NCBI GenBank assembly: GCA_900541925.1
Contig: UQMB01000003.1
Span: 1 to 64,000 of the forward strand
DNA length: 64,000 nt
Direction: 5' to 3'
Source of the DNA: an uncultured Bacteroidales bacterium
Lineage (GTDB): Bacteria > Bacteroidota > Bacteroidia > Bacteroidales > UBA932
Shown here: positions 42,407 through 51,584 of the stretch, piece by piece
Position numbering within the stretch: position 1 is the stretch's first letter
Layout of the letters: every line of letters starts with the position of its first letter
Translations under genes and position numbers: made by a program
The notes under the pieces: generated by a model
Told to the model about the DNA's origin: nothing
Databases searched by the model: none
The model's input: only the letters and a program-made list of their open reading frames with translations

Positions 42407-43435
42407 ATGGCTAAAGAAGTTGAAGCACAGGGGCAGGATGTGAACGCCGCGAAACTGAAGGCGCTGCAGGCCACTATCGACAAGATTGAAAAAGACTACG
42501 GAAAGGGTACTATAATGACGCTTGGGGATCAGCCCAAGTGGGATGTCCAGGTCATACCGTCGGGCTCCATAGCCCTTGACCATGCGCTCGGTATCGGCGG
42601 ATATCCGAGGGGACGTATCGTTGAGATCTACGGACCGGAGTCCAGCGGCAAGACGACTCTTGCCATCCACGCCATAGCAGAGGCTCAGAAGGCCGGCGGC
42701 ATAGCCGCGATGATCGATGCCGAGCATGCTTTCGACAGGACTTATGCGCAGGCTCTCGGGGTCAATCTGGAGACCCTTCTCATCTCCCAGCCGGACAACG
42801 GCGAGCAGGCCCTCGAGATAGCCGACAACCTGATAAGGAGCGGCGCCATTGACATCATCGTCATCGACTCAGTGGCTGCGCTTACCCCTAAGGCCGAGAT
42901 AGAAGGGGAGATGGGAGACAACAAAGTCGGCCTTCAGGCCCGCCTGATGAGCCAGGCTCTCCGCAAGCTCACCGCCAATATCGCCAAGACCAACACCTGC
43001 TGCATATTCATCAACCAGCTTCGCGAGAAAATAGGCGTGATGTTCGGCAACCCGGAGACGACCACCGGCGGCAACGCTTTGAAGTTCTATGCTTCCGTCC
43101 GTCTGGATGTGCGCCGCACCACCCAGCTCAAGGACGGTGACGAGGCCCTCGGCAACCGCACCAAGGTGAAGGTCGTCAAGAACAAGATGGCTCCGCCGTT
43201 CAAGAAGGCCGAGTTCGACATAGTATATGGCGAGGGTATATCGCATGTCGCCGAGATCGTGGACCTGGCCGTGTCTTTCGACATCATCCACAAGAGCGGC
43301 AGCTGGTTCAGCTACAATGACCAGAAGCTGGCCCAGGGCATGGCTGCGGTCAAGCAGCTGCTCAAGGACAACGAGGAGCTCTGCCAGGAGATTGAGGGCA
43401 AGGTAAGGGAAATGTTGAACACTGTCAAGGACTGA
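42407..43435 (+). CDS. recA: Recombinase RecA
   Basis: 342 residues. Walker A GPESSGKTT, MIDAEHAF, Walker B IIVIDSVAAL, loop 1/2 motifs GEMGDNKVGLQARLMSQALRK (parts) and FINQLREKIGVMFGNPETTTGG (parts) are all conserved. The C-terminal domain is short and ends EMLNTVKD. It drives strand exchange and SOS coprotease activity. trpS follows 1 base after the stop. Confidence 0.98.
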   Translation: MAKEVEAQGQDVNAAKLKALQATIDKIEKDYGKGTIMTLGDQPKWDVQVIPSGSIALDHALGIGGYPRGRIVEIYGPESSGKTTLAIHAIAEAQKAGGIAAMIDAEHAFDRTYAQALGVNLETLLISQPDNGEQALEIADNLIRSGAIDIIVIDSVAALTPKAEIEGEMGDNKVGLQARLMSQALRKLTANIAKTNTCCIFINQLREKIGVMFGNPETTTGGNALKFYASVRLDVRRTTQLKDGDEALGNRTKVKVVKNKMAPPFKKAEFDIVYGEGISHVAEIVDLAVSFDIIHKSGSWFSYNDQKLAQGMAAVKQLLKDNEELCQEIEGKVREMLNTVKD

Positions 43436-43436
43436 T

Positions 43437-44585
43437 ATGGGCAAGATCATTCTCACCGGCGACCGTCCTACCGGCCGCCTTCACATAGGCCATTATGTGG
43501 GTTCCCTGCGCCGCAGGGTGGAGCTGCAGAACAGCGGGCTTTATGACAAGATATTCATAATGATCGCCGATGCGCAGGCCTTGACCGACAATGCCGACAA
43601 TCCTGACAAGGTGCGTGACAACATCATAGAGGTCGCCCTTGACTACATGTCGGCGGGCCTTGACCCGGAGAAGTCCACCCTGTTCATCCAGTCGCAGGTG
43701 AGCGAGCTCACCGAGCTGACATTCTTCTATATGAATCTTGTGACGGTACAGCGTCTCCAGCGCAATCCGACCGTCAAGCAGGAGATGCTGTTCCGCGGTT
43801 TTTCCGACAGTACGGACGGCTCGGACAACAAGGCCGGCACCCCGGTGGGCTTCTTCTGCTATCCGATCAGCCAGGCTGCCGACATAACGGCCTTCAAGGC
43901 CGACACAGTGCCGGTAGGGGAGGATCAGGAGCCGATGATAGAGCAGACGAGGGAGATAGTCCGCAAGTTCAATTCCACCTATGCGCCTGTGCTTGTGGAG
44001 CCGGAGATCCTGCTTCCGGAGCAGTGCGTGTGCCGCCGCCTTCCGGGTACGGACGGCAGGGCCAAGATGAGCAAGTCGCTGGGCAACTGCATCTACCTCT
44101 CCGATTCGGCGGAGCAGGTGTGGGCCAAGGTCAAGAGCATGTACACCGACCCGGGACACCTGCAGATCAGTGATCCCGGCAAGGTCGAGGGCAACACCGT
44201 CTTCACCTATCTCGACGCTTTCTGCAAGCCGGAGCATTTCTCGAAGTTCGGAGACTGTTTCCACGGCAAGAAGCAGAGCTTCGATTTCGCCTCGCTCGAC
44301 GAGGTCAAGGCGCAGTACAGGGCCGGCGGTCTCGGGGACATGATGATCAAAAACTTCCTCAATGCCGTGCTTGACGACACCCTCGCCCCGATCCGGGCGC
44401 GCAGGGCCGAGTTGGAGAAGGACATCCCTTATGTATATGAGGTGCTCCGCAAGGGGTCCGAGGTGGCCAGGGCCGCCGCGGCGCAGACCCTCTCCGAGGT
44501 CAAGCGCGCGATGAAGATCGATTACTTCGACCCTGATGTCCTGGAGTCGCTGACCAAGGCGCAGTCGGAGCGTTATGCGAAATAA
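43437..44585 (+). CDS. trpS: Tryptophanyl-tRNA synthetase
   Basis: 382 residues, longer than the ~330 of the E. coli enzyme. Class I motifs are TGRLHIGHYVGSL and KMSKS (RAKMSKSLGN); GEDQEPMIEQTREI is also typical. It charges tRNA-Trp. It is cotranscribed with recA. The stop codon (44583-44585) is overlapped by the first bases of the 164-bp inverted-repeat element, and a strong terminator follows at 44781. Confidence 0.96.
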   Translation: MGKIILTGDRPTGRLHIGHYVGSLRRRVELQNSGLYDKIFIMIADAQALTDNADNPDKVRDNIIEVALDYMSAGLDPEKSTLFIQSQVSELTELTFFYMNLVTVQRLQRNPTVKQEMLFRGFSDSTDGSDNKAGTPVGFFCYPISQAADITAFKADTVPVGEDQEPMIEQTREIVRKFNSTYAPVLVEPEILLPEQCVCRRLPGTDGRAKMSKSLGNCIYLSDSAEQVWAKVKSMYTDPGHLQISDPGKVEGNTVFTYLDAFCKPEHFSKFGDCFHGKKQSFDFASLDEVKAQYRAGGLGDMMIKNFLNAVLDDTLAPIRARRAELEKDIPYVYEVLRKGSEVARAAAAQTLSEVKRAMKIDYFDPDVLESLTKAQSERYAK

Positions 44586-44747
44586 GTAGCAGTTAAAAAA
44601 TAAGTTGCATCACCTTGGGCAATCTTTTTGGTCAATATTCCTTTTTTCATCAGTCATGTGCCACCGGCACACTCCTTCTTCAAAAAGAAATCTATCCACA
44701 AAAGTCTTTGCAAAATCTGCGACAACTTGTCTTTTAACGATTACTAA
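44584..44747 (-). mobile_element. 164-bp inverted-repeat element, copy B (MITE-like)
   Basis: The reverse complement is nearly identical to copy A at 2519-2682 across the whole length. The ends are AAGTAGCAGTTAAAAAATAAG on the left (first 20 bases 44584-44603) and CTTTTAACGATTACTAA on the right. The central hairpin GTGCC-ACC-GGCAC is kept. It abuts the trpS stop. Confidence 0.75.
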
Positions 44748-44780
44748 GCGCCAAAAGATATGGCGAAAAGCGAAACGGGG

Positions 44781-44820
44781 CCGACCAAAAAGAGATTTTT
44801 GGTCGGTTTCTTTGTTTTTT
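44781..44820 (+). terminator. Rho-independent terminator of recA-trpS
   Basis: CCGACCAAAAA (44781-44791) and TTTTTGGTCGG (44796-44806) form a perfect 11-bp stem with loop GAGA, followed by TTTCTTTGTTTTTTTT. Confidence 0.9.
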
Positions 44821-44841
44821 TATAAGCGGCAGGACTTCGCC

Positions 44842-44970
44842 AGTGTTGGCATAGCCACCGTCGGGACTCCGCTCATTTCATTCGCTCCGGCCCCTCCCAA
44901 GCAAGCTTGGGCCCCTCCCCTTGCTTCTGTCCGGGGGTGGACTGGCCCTCAGTTTGGCTATGCCAACACT
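44842..44970. repeat. 16-bp perfect inverted repeat pair, 129 bp overall
   Basis: AGTGTTGGCATAGCCA (44842-44857) is exactly inverted at 44955-44970. Shorter complementary pieces (GCGGC/GCCGC) extend both ends. The right copy contains the stop codon of the transposase remnant at 44958-45101, so this may be the end structure of that decayed insertion sequence. Confidence 0.75.
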
Positions 44971-45101
44971 ATTTGCCGCGCCGCACCTTTTACTGCGATT
45001 AGTTTTCTGATGTTATGTGCGACCGCTACCAGGCCGAACTCGACCTTCACCTTGACGTTTGACTTGAGACGGAATAGACCTTGCCGGACATCCCTGCCGT
45101 G
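44958..45101 (-). pseudogene. C-terminal remnant of an IS1182-like transposase
   Basis: Read on the minus strand, 47 codons end in TAG at 44958. They include KVKVEFGLVAVAHNIRKL, which closely resembles the conserved C-terminus of IS1182-type DDE transposases (VxxEFGLxALAHNxRK). Upstream the frame meets a stop at 45102-45104, and no catalytic domain is present. It is a degraded fragment. Confidence 0.65.
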
Positions 45102-45386
45102 TTACCTGTCTCACCTGTCTCCACCCGCATTGTTCCACGCGCCGGCTGATGTTCCACGGCTAGGGGCGCCGGCGGCAGCACGCGCAAGGGGGCGCGCACG
45201 GAGAATTCCGTCGGCCTCGGTCATGACGGGAGGCCCTGCAGGGCCCTCTACGCAGTGTGCTCATGACCGACCCTCCCTGCCAGACCCCGTCGGTCATGCC
45301 GGCCACGGCCAGAACGCTGTCCGGCGGTGGTGTCCTTGACCGAGCTTGACGGAATTCGCGGCGGCAGTCCCGGCCCGGCCAGAGGT

Positions 45387-45696
45387 CACCGGGCCGTGGT
45401 TCGGTGAGAGTTGGAGGGGGCTTTAGCGATAAGGCACAGCGGAGATGTCCTGCTGGGCGGCGCACCGGGAGCGGGCAGCCTCCTGCTCAACACAAAAGCA
45501 TCGCAGGAGGCTGCCTGTTCCTGTGCGCCCGCTGCCATAGTGCCGGGCCAGGAGCCAGAGCCACGCGACGCAGGTGTGAGCCGATTCGCCGGAATCGGCT
45601 CACACCCGGCGGAGACGGATACCGCAGAGGACCATGCAGGGCAGGTGGACGGTCCAGGTAGCAGCGGAAACACCGGAACAGGCTCACACCCGGCAG
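45387..45696. repeat. ~310-bp dispersed hairpin unit, copy 2
   Basis: It has the same orientation and order as 3536-3843. Its stems are better than in copy 1: GCAGCCTCCTGC/GCAGGAGGCTGC around the loop TCAACACAAAAGCATC, and GGTGTGAGCCGATT (45573-45586) against AATCGGCTCACACC (45593-45606). Changes on both sides of the second stem keep or extend pairing relative to copy 1. Confidence 0.7.
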
Positions 45697-46106
45697 GGGC
45701 GGGTGCCGCGGAGGGCCTGGCAGGAGGCGTTCCACCGGGAGCGAATGAGAACGGGCAGGTCGGACGCTGGGATGTCGGGGAGGGCAAGGCACACGCGGCA
45801 CTTTCCGCCAGACTCGGCCGAGGGTAGTCATCTCTGACCGCATTCCAACTGCGTCGGGCGTGACCGACACCCTCTGTGGACCCCCGTCGGTTATGTCCGC
45901 CTGCCATAGCGGCCCATGCGGGCCATGATGTCATGACCGAGATTGGCGAAAATGCCGGCAACGATACATGGCAATATGTCCTGTAAAACAGCATTTCTAC
46001 GGACAAAACTGTGTTCTTGAGTTTTTTGGTCCGGCGAAACGCGCCTTTGCCCGGACAAAAGTCCGATGCTCCCTCTGCTGCCGTGGCACACAGCGGGTCT
46101 GGTTTG

Positions 46107-46216
46107 CGGTGGCGAATAAGTGTCTGATAATGAGCGAAATAATGATTTGTCCTGTCTGGTTTTGCCGACAGGTAAAGTGCTCTTTTGCTTGATTGTCAGT
46201 GTGTTATCTGCCACCG
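46107..46216 (-). mobile_element. 110-bp inverted-repeat element, copy 2
   Basis: The reverse complement matches 4056-4165 over the full 110 bases with scattered changes. The ends are CGGTGGCGAATAA and TTATCTGCCACCG, and the internal hairpin CCTGTC...GACAGG is kept. It lies about 215 bases before the locus 2 susC. Confidence 0.7.
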
Positions 46217-46358
46217 TCGGGCCGCCACCGCCGGGCCACCGCCGGGCCGCCAGCCCGTACCGCCGGACTCGCCCCCGCCAGACCGCCGTCCGCGTATCAT
46301 TGTAACATGGCCGTAGATTCGTGTATCATTTGACAATATGTCGTAACCTTCCAAAAAC

Positions 46359-46366
46359 TACTTTTG
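46359..46366 (+). promoter_or_regulatory. -7 box of susC, locus 2
   Basis: TACTTTTG, exact TAnnTTTG. It implies a leader of about 60 bases before the ATG at 46432. Confidence 0.6.
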
Positions 46367-46431
46367 CAATGTCTGACCACAGGCACGAAAAACAGTTATG
46401 TAATCATAATTTTAACCAAAGATTAGTTTTT

Positions 46432-49400
46432 ATGAGTTTTAAAACTTTAGCGACCACGCTTCTGTTCGGCTGTCTCTCGCTGGCAGCGTATGCGCAGAGC
46501 GTAACGGTGAAAGGCGTCGTGAAGGACGAAGGCGGCGAGACCGTCATCGGTGCCGCCGTCTTGGAAAAGGGTGTGCCGCAGAACGGCGTCACAACCGGAG
46601 CGGACGGCATGTTCTCAATCGATGTGAGGAGCAAGAACGCCACTCTTGTAGTCTCCTGCATAGGTTATGTGGAGAAGGAGATCAGACTGGATGGAAAAAA
46701 CCACCAGATCATCGTCCTCAAAGAGGATGCGCAGCTCCTTGAGGAGGCCGTGGCCATCGGCTACGGTACCCAGCGCCGATCCGATGTGACGGGTTCTATA
46801 GCCTCTGTGGGCGGGGATGTACTCAGGGAAGTGCCTGCGACGAACATCAGCTATGCCCTCCAGAACCGGGTGGCCGGTGTCGAGATGACCCAGACTTCTT
46901 CACAGCCTGGTGCGGCCATGCAGATCCGCATCCGCGGACAGCGCTCACTGACTGCCTCCAACGACCCTCTCATAGTCCTGGACGGCATTCCTTTCATGGG
47001 AAGCATCTCCGACATCAACCCTAACGACATCAAGTCGATGGACATCCTCAAGGATGCGTCATCCACCGCGATCTACGGTTCGCGAGGCGCCAACGGCGTC
47101 ATCCTTATCACTACCAACCGCGGTCTTGAAGGCTCTCCGGCAAAGGTCAGCTACAACGGATACGCGGGTGCGAAGACCGTATTCGCGCGCTATCCTATGA
47201 TGCAGGGCGAGAAGTTCGTGCAGATGCGCGGGCTCGCCGGCAAGTTCGCCAACGGCGATGACGAGGCGGACAATGTCAACACTGACTGGCAGGACCTGTT
47301 CTACCGCACAGGCATGGTCAACAGCCATGATGTCTCGGTGGCGGGCGGAACCAGGGGCGGCAACTATAGCTTCGGTGCCGGTTACTACCGCGATGAGGCC
47401 GTCGTGCCTACCCAGTACTATGACAGGTACTCTATCCACAGCAGCTTCGATCAGGGAGTGGGCAAGTATTTTCGCTTCGGCCTCGCCACCAACTCGAGCT
47501 ACAGCATGAACCACGGCGGACAGATTGGACTCTACAATGTCCTCTCCGCCTCCCCTATAGCGGATCCGTTCAACTCTGACGGCACTCTCAAGCGCACCAT
47601 CAAGACAGCCAATGACGAGGCATGGGTGATGACCCGCGGCGTCGTCGACGGGCTGAAGGACGAGTGGATCAACGAGACCGCAGCCCTTGCCACCTACAAC
47701 AACTTCTATGGTGAAGTCCAGGCTCCATGGGTCAAGGGGCTCAAGTACCGCATCAACATCGGCCTCAACTACCGCAGTTCCAAGAATGGCCAATATACCG
47801 GCGTCGGTGTCAACAACACCAACCCTAACACCGAGTCATCGGCGTCGGTCATGCATCAGGAGACCCTCAACTGGACCGTGGAGCACCTTCTCTCATACGA
47901 CAGGATATTCGCCGACAGGCACAAGGTGAGCGTTGTGGCCATGTACTCAGCAGAGCAGACCAAGTTCACCCAGTCCCACATGTCCGCCCAGGACATCCCG
48001 TCCCCGGATTTCCAGTACTACAATCTCGGCCATGCCCTCGGCACCAAGACCATCAACCCGGCATATCAGGGATACTGGATGGCAGGTCTCGTGTCATGGA
48101 TGGGTCGTGTGTCCTACTCTTATGACAACAAGTACATGCTCATGGCCACCGTCCGTTCGGACGGATCCTCGCGCCTTGCCAAGGGACACCAGTGGCATAC
48201 CTACCCTGCTGTTTCCCTTGGATGGAACATGAAGAGGGAGAGTTTCATGGAGGATATCCACTGGCTCGACGCACTCAAGCTCCGGGCCGGATACGGCCAG
48301 ACCTCGAACCAGGCCGTGAACCCGTATTCCACCCTCGGCTCCCTCGCCACCAGACCGTACAACTTCGGTGACGCCTTCGCCACCGGATACTATGTGTCCA
48401 CCCTTCCTAACAACCTCCTCGGTTGGGAGTACTCCTCCACATGGAATTTCGGCGTCGACTTCGCCCTCTTCAACAACAGGCTTTCCGGTACCCTCGAGTA
48501 CTACATCCAGAAGACGAGCGACCTTCTTCTCAATGTAAGCCTCCCTGGCACCGCGGGTGTGGGCAGCTACACCGGCAACGTCGGCAACACCGAGAACAAG
48601 GGTATAGAACTCACCCTCAACGGAACCATCATCGACAACCTCGACGGTTGGACATGGGATGCCGGGCTCAACCTCTATGCCAACCGCAACCGCATCGTCT
48701 CCCTTGCTTCCGGGGCTGACCGTGACGAGGGCAACGGCTGGTTCGTCGGTTATCCTATCGATGTCATCTACGACTATCAGTACGAGGGCATCTGGCAGCA
48801 AGATGACAAGTACCTCGACATTCTTGAGCCTGGAGGCAATGTGGGTATGATTAAGGTTAAGTATACCGGAGACTACAACGAAAACGGCGCTCCAACCCGC
48901 TCCGTCAACGCCTCCGACCGCCAGATCCAGAGCATGGAGCCTAAGTTCCAGGGCGGTTTCAACACCCGCGTGGCCTACAAGGGATTCGAACTCAGTGCCG
49001 TGGGCGCGTTCAAGTGCGGTGGCATCCTCATCAGTTCCCTCCACTCTTCAAGCGGTTATCTCAACATGCTTACAGGCCGTAGAGGCAATGTCGACGTGGA
49101 TTACTGGACTCCGGAGAACACAGGTGCCCGCTATCCTCTCCCGGGAGGCATTCAGAGCGGTGACAACCCGAAGTACGGCAGCACTCTCGGATACTTCGAC
49201 GCTTCCTACATCAAGCTCCGCACTATCACTCTGGCCTATACTTTCAACGACATGAACTGGCTTCGCAAGCTCGGTGCAAGCAACCTGAGAGTATATGCCA
49301 CGGTGCAGAATCCGTTTGTCATCTACGCTCCGTTCACCGCTGAATGCGGACTTGACCCTGAGACCAACTCATACAATGACCAGAACGTGGCCGTAAGCAT

Positions 49401-49488
49401 GAAGTCCGGTTCCCACAGTCTCCCTATCATCGGCACCAACTCGCCGACTACCCGCAACTACCTTTTCGGAATCAACTTGACATTCTAA
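46432..49488 (+). CDS. SusC/RagA family TonB-dependent transporter (locus 2)
   Basis: 1018 residues from ATG 46432 (MSFKTLATTLL), chosen because it begins a proper signal peptide (cleavage near AYA-QS); the frame extends upstream across the promoter. It has a carboxypeptidase-like domain (VKGVVKDEGGETVIGAAV), plug region (EEAVAIGYGTQRRSDVTGS, VLDGIPFMG, KDASSTAIYGSRGANGVILI as parts) and a barrel ending FGINLTF. The box EEAVAIGYG replaces the more common EEVVVIGYG. It imports an unknown glycan with the SusD encoded next. Confidence 0.96.
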   Translation: MSFKTLATTLLFGCLSLAAYAQSVTVKGVVKDEGGETVIGAAVLEKGVPQNGVTTGADGMFSIDVRSKNATLVVSCIGYVEKEIRLDGKNHQIIVLKEDAQLLEEAVAIGYGTQRRSDVTGSIASVGGDVLREVPATNISYALQNRVAGVEMTQTSSQPGAAMQIRIRGQRSLTASNDPLIVLDGIPFMGSISDINPNDIKSMDILKDASSTAIYGSRGANGVILITTNRGLEGSPAKVSYNGYAGAKTVFARYPMMQGEKFVQMRGLAGKFANGDDEADNVNTDWQDLFYRTGMVNSHDVSVAGGTRGGNYSFGAGYYRDEAVVPTQYYDRYSIHSSFDQGVGKYFRFGLATNSSYSMNHGGQIGLYNVLSASPIADPFNSDGTLKRTIKTANDEAWVMTRGVVDGLKDEWINETAALATYNNFYGEVQAPWVKGLKYRINIGLNYRSSKNGQYTGVGVNNTNPNTESSASVMHQETLNWTVEHLLSYDRIFADRHKVSVVAMYSAEQTKFTQSHMSAQDIPSPDFQYYNLGHALGTKTINPAYQGYWMAGLVSWMGRVSYSYDNKYMLMATVRSDGSSRLAKGHQWHTYPAVSLGWNMKRESFMEDIHWLDALKLRAGYGQTSNQAVNPYSTLGSLATRPYNFGDAFATGYYVSTLPNNLLGWEYSSTWNFGVDFALFNNRLSGTLEYYIQKTSDLLLNVSLPGTAGVGSYTGNVGNTENKGIELTLNGTIIDNLDGWTWDAGLNLYANRNRIVSLASGADRDEGNGWFVGYPIDVIYDYQYEGIWQQDDKYLDILEPGGNVGMIKVKYTGDYNENGAPTRSVNASDRQIQSMEPKFQGGFNTRVAYKGFELSAVGAFKCGGILISSLHSSSGYLNMLTGRRGNVDVDYWTPENTGARYPLPGGIQSGDNPKYGSTLGYFDASYIKLRTITLAYTFNDMNWLRKLGASNLRVYATVQNPFVIYAPFTAECGLDPETNSYNDQNVAVSMKSGSHSLPIIGTNSPTTRNYLFGINLTF

Positions 49489-49501
49489 TCTGACACATAT
49501 C

Positions 49502-51454
49502 ATGAGACAATCAACCATCAAGATACTTTGCGCAGCCGCTCTTGCAGCCGGTATGGCGGTGTCCTGCTCCAAGGTGCTGGACGAGAAGCCCCGCGCCACC
49601 CTCACTCCGGAGTTCTTCAAGTCGGAGCAGGGCATCAAGGGAGGTCTTACCTCACTGTACGCCCACCTGCGCTACATCTACGGGCAGGCCTACTACTACA
49701 ACATCTGCGAGACCGGTACTGACGAGGCCACATGGGCCCATGATGCCGACAACAACTTTAAGGATGCAGACCTCTCCGGAGTGGGCAACCTCACTTCGAC
49801 ATCAAGCCGCTCCGACGTGCTCTGGGGGACCGCATTCGCCAATATCAACACATGCAGCGGCATCATAGAGAACGCCGCCGCGGTTGGCATCAACGAGGCC
49901 CTTATCTCTGAGGCCAGGTTCTTCCGTGCTTTCGATTACTTCCAGCTCGTGCAGACTTTTGGAGGTGTGCCTCTTGATCTGGGTGCAGGTGAACTGATGT
50001 TCAATACCACCCCGTCACGCACCTCCGTGCGCAACACTGTTCCGGAGGTCTACACGCGGGCCATTTTCCCTGACCTCAAGACAGCTATTGAGAACCTTCC
50101 GGATGCCGGACGCGTCACCGGTGGCGCCACAAAGACCCTCGCGAGGCTCTTTCTTGCCAAGGCATACCTGACCTACGCATGGTGGCTTGAGAACCCTAAG
50201 GGCATCGCCACCTATCCGGAGTGCGGTCGTACCGATCCTGACGGGCACGATGCCAAGTGGTATTTCCAGGCAGCTTATGACACCGCTCTCGAAGCTATCA
50301 AAAGCCCGGCGGGTTTCGGACTGATGGATAACTACTACGATGTCAACAACGCCCTCTTCGACCGCAACAAGGAGATACTCCTCTACGCAGACCACACCGA
50401 GAAAGATGAGTTCTACAATGGAGGTTCCCTCTATTACGGAAGCGGCGGCGCTCCGGACAACTTCGCAGGCTGGATGATGAACTGGAACTATCCTAACCTC
50501 AGGCTCCTTGATGCCTCAGGCAACCAGGTCGAGTCCACCCCGCGTACCGCAGAGCAGCCTTACGGCAGGCCTTGGACCCGTATGTGCCCGACAGTTGAGG
50601 TCATCCGCGACATCTTCAGCGACAAAGAGCATGATTCCCGCTTCGACGGCACTTTCACCAGCGTGTACCGCGGAAACTGGGACAAGACCGGCAAGACCTT
50701 CACTGAGCTCTTCGGGGCCAACGGCATGAGCGTCAAACTTGGAGAACCTGTGCTCACTTTCCTTGGAGAGGAACCTGAAACAGCAATCGTGTACCCTCAG
50801 CAGGGATCTAAGGACAATATAGGAGTGGGTACACTTCCTGGCAGGGCGGATTATGTCGTTAGCCCGGAAGGCATCAACCGCCAGTGCTTCCCCGGACTTT
50901 GGAAACTCGGACCTTACCGTACCGACAATAACGGCTCCGTGGGCCAGCCTAACGCCGGCAGCACCCGTCCTTTCAATATCGCCAAGTTCTCCGAACTTTA
51001 CCTGGTGGCTGCCGAGGCTGCGGTCAAAGGAGCGACCGGAAGCATGAGCGCACGCGAGCTTGTCAATGTGCTGCGTGAGCGAGCCGGCAGGTGGAATAAG
51101 GGTTCCGATGATGCCAACATCCGCGACAAGAAGGCTGATTACAGCAAGGAGATGGCTGATGCCACCCCTGCGCAGATAGACGTCAACTATATTCTCGATG
51201 AGCGTATGCGTGAGTTCTACGGCGAGGGCTACCGCTGGCAGGATCTTGTCCGCACCCAGATGTGGAAGGAGCGTGCCTCAAGCTATTCCATCGCAGGACA
51301 CAATTTCTACGACAAGAGGGAGCTCAAGACTTACACCAGGACCATCGAGGACTTCCATTACCTCCGTCCTATCCCTCAGGGACAGCTCGACGGCATGGAA
51401 ATGACTGAAGATGAGAAGGAGGCATACCAGAACCCTGGTTATAGGAACAAGTGA
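49502..51454 (+). CDS. SusD/RagB family glycan-binding lipoprotein (locus 2)
   Basis: 650 residues with a lipoprotein signal (MAVS-C). SusD features are the early VLDEKPRATLTPEFF, the helical repeat ARFFRAFDYFQLVQTFGGVPLDL (part: FFRAFDYFQLVQTFGG), SELYLVAAEAAVKG-like and LVNVLRERAG segments, and the C-terminal LRPIPQGQLDG. It lies 13 bases after susC. A terminator follows at 51474, so susC-susD form a two-gene unit without a hydrolase. Confidence 0.95.
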   Translation: MRQSTIKILCAAALAAGMAVSCSKVLDEKPRATLTPEFFKSEQGIKGGLTSLYAHLRYIYGQAYYYNICETGTDEATWAHDADNNFKDADLSGVGNLTSTSSRSDVLWGTAFANINTCSGIIENAAAVGINEALISEARFFRAFDYFQLVQTFGGVPLDLGAGELMFNTTPSRTSVRNTVPEVYTRAIFPDLKTAIENLPDAGRVTGGATKTLARLFLAKAYLTYAWWLENPKGIATYPECGRTDPDGHDAKWYFQAAYDTALEAIKSPAGFGLMDNYYDVNNALFDRNKEILLYADHTEKDEFYNGGSLYYGSGGAPDNFAGWMMNWNYPNLRLLDASGNQVESTPRTAEQPYGRPWTRMCPTVEVIRDIFSDKEHDSRFDGTFTSVYRGNWDKTGKTFTELFGANGMSVKLGEPVLTFLGEEPETAIVYPQQGSKDNIGVGTLPGRADYVVSPEGINRQCFPGLWKLGPYRTDNNGSVGQPNAGSTRPFNIAKFSELYLVAAEAAVKGATGSMSARELVNVLRERAGRWNKGSDDANIRDKKADYSKEMADATPAQIDVNYILDERMREFYGEGYRWQDLVRTQMWKERASSYSIAGHNFYDKRELKTYTRTIEDFHYLRPIPQGQLDGMEMTEDEKEAYQNPGYRNK

Positions 51455-51473
51455 TTTGGTTATACTGAATGGA

Positions 51474-51508
51474 AGAAGGCGACCGTGAGGCCGCCTTCTT
51501 TCTTTAGA
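51474..51508 (+). terminator. Terminator after locus 2 susD
   Basis: AGAAGGCG (51474-51481) pairs with CGCCTTCT (51492-51499), followed by TTCTTT. It separates susCD from the hybrid regulator gene. Confidence 0.75.
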
Positions 51509-51584
51509 TATACATGTTTCTCTGATTATGTAACATGCGAGGAGGTATGTGGGATTTTTTTGTTACATTGCGAAAAACAGACAC

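Larger units (their letters stand above)
45102..46431. other. Repeat-rich non-coding gap 2 (upstream of locus 2)
   Basis: No credible gene was found. It contains the second ~310-bp hairpin unit (45387-45696), the second 110-bp element (46107-46216) and several short GGTCATGACCGA-type inverted motifs (for example around 45217, 45262, 45294 and 45936). The susC promoter is at 46359-46366. Open frames on both strands here are Gly/Ala/Arg/Pro-rich and without signatures. Confidence 0.7.

Noticed and set aside
45386..46006. 206-codon minus-strand frame in gap 2 with a partner at 3487-3846
   Set aside because: The shared stretch (ASCDAFVLSRR-like) comes from the hairpin unit; similarity reflects the DNA repeat, the rest is Pro/Ala/Arg rich and differs, and stems explain the conservation better. 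A real peptide is not fully excluded.
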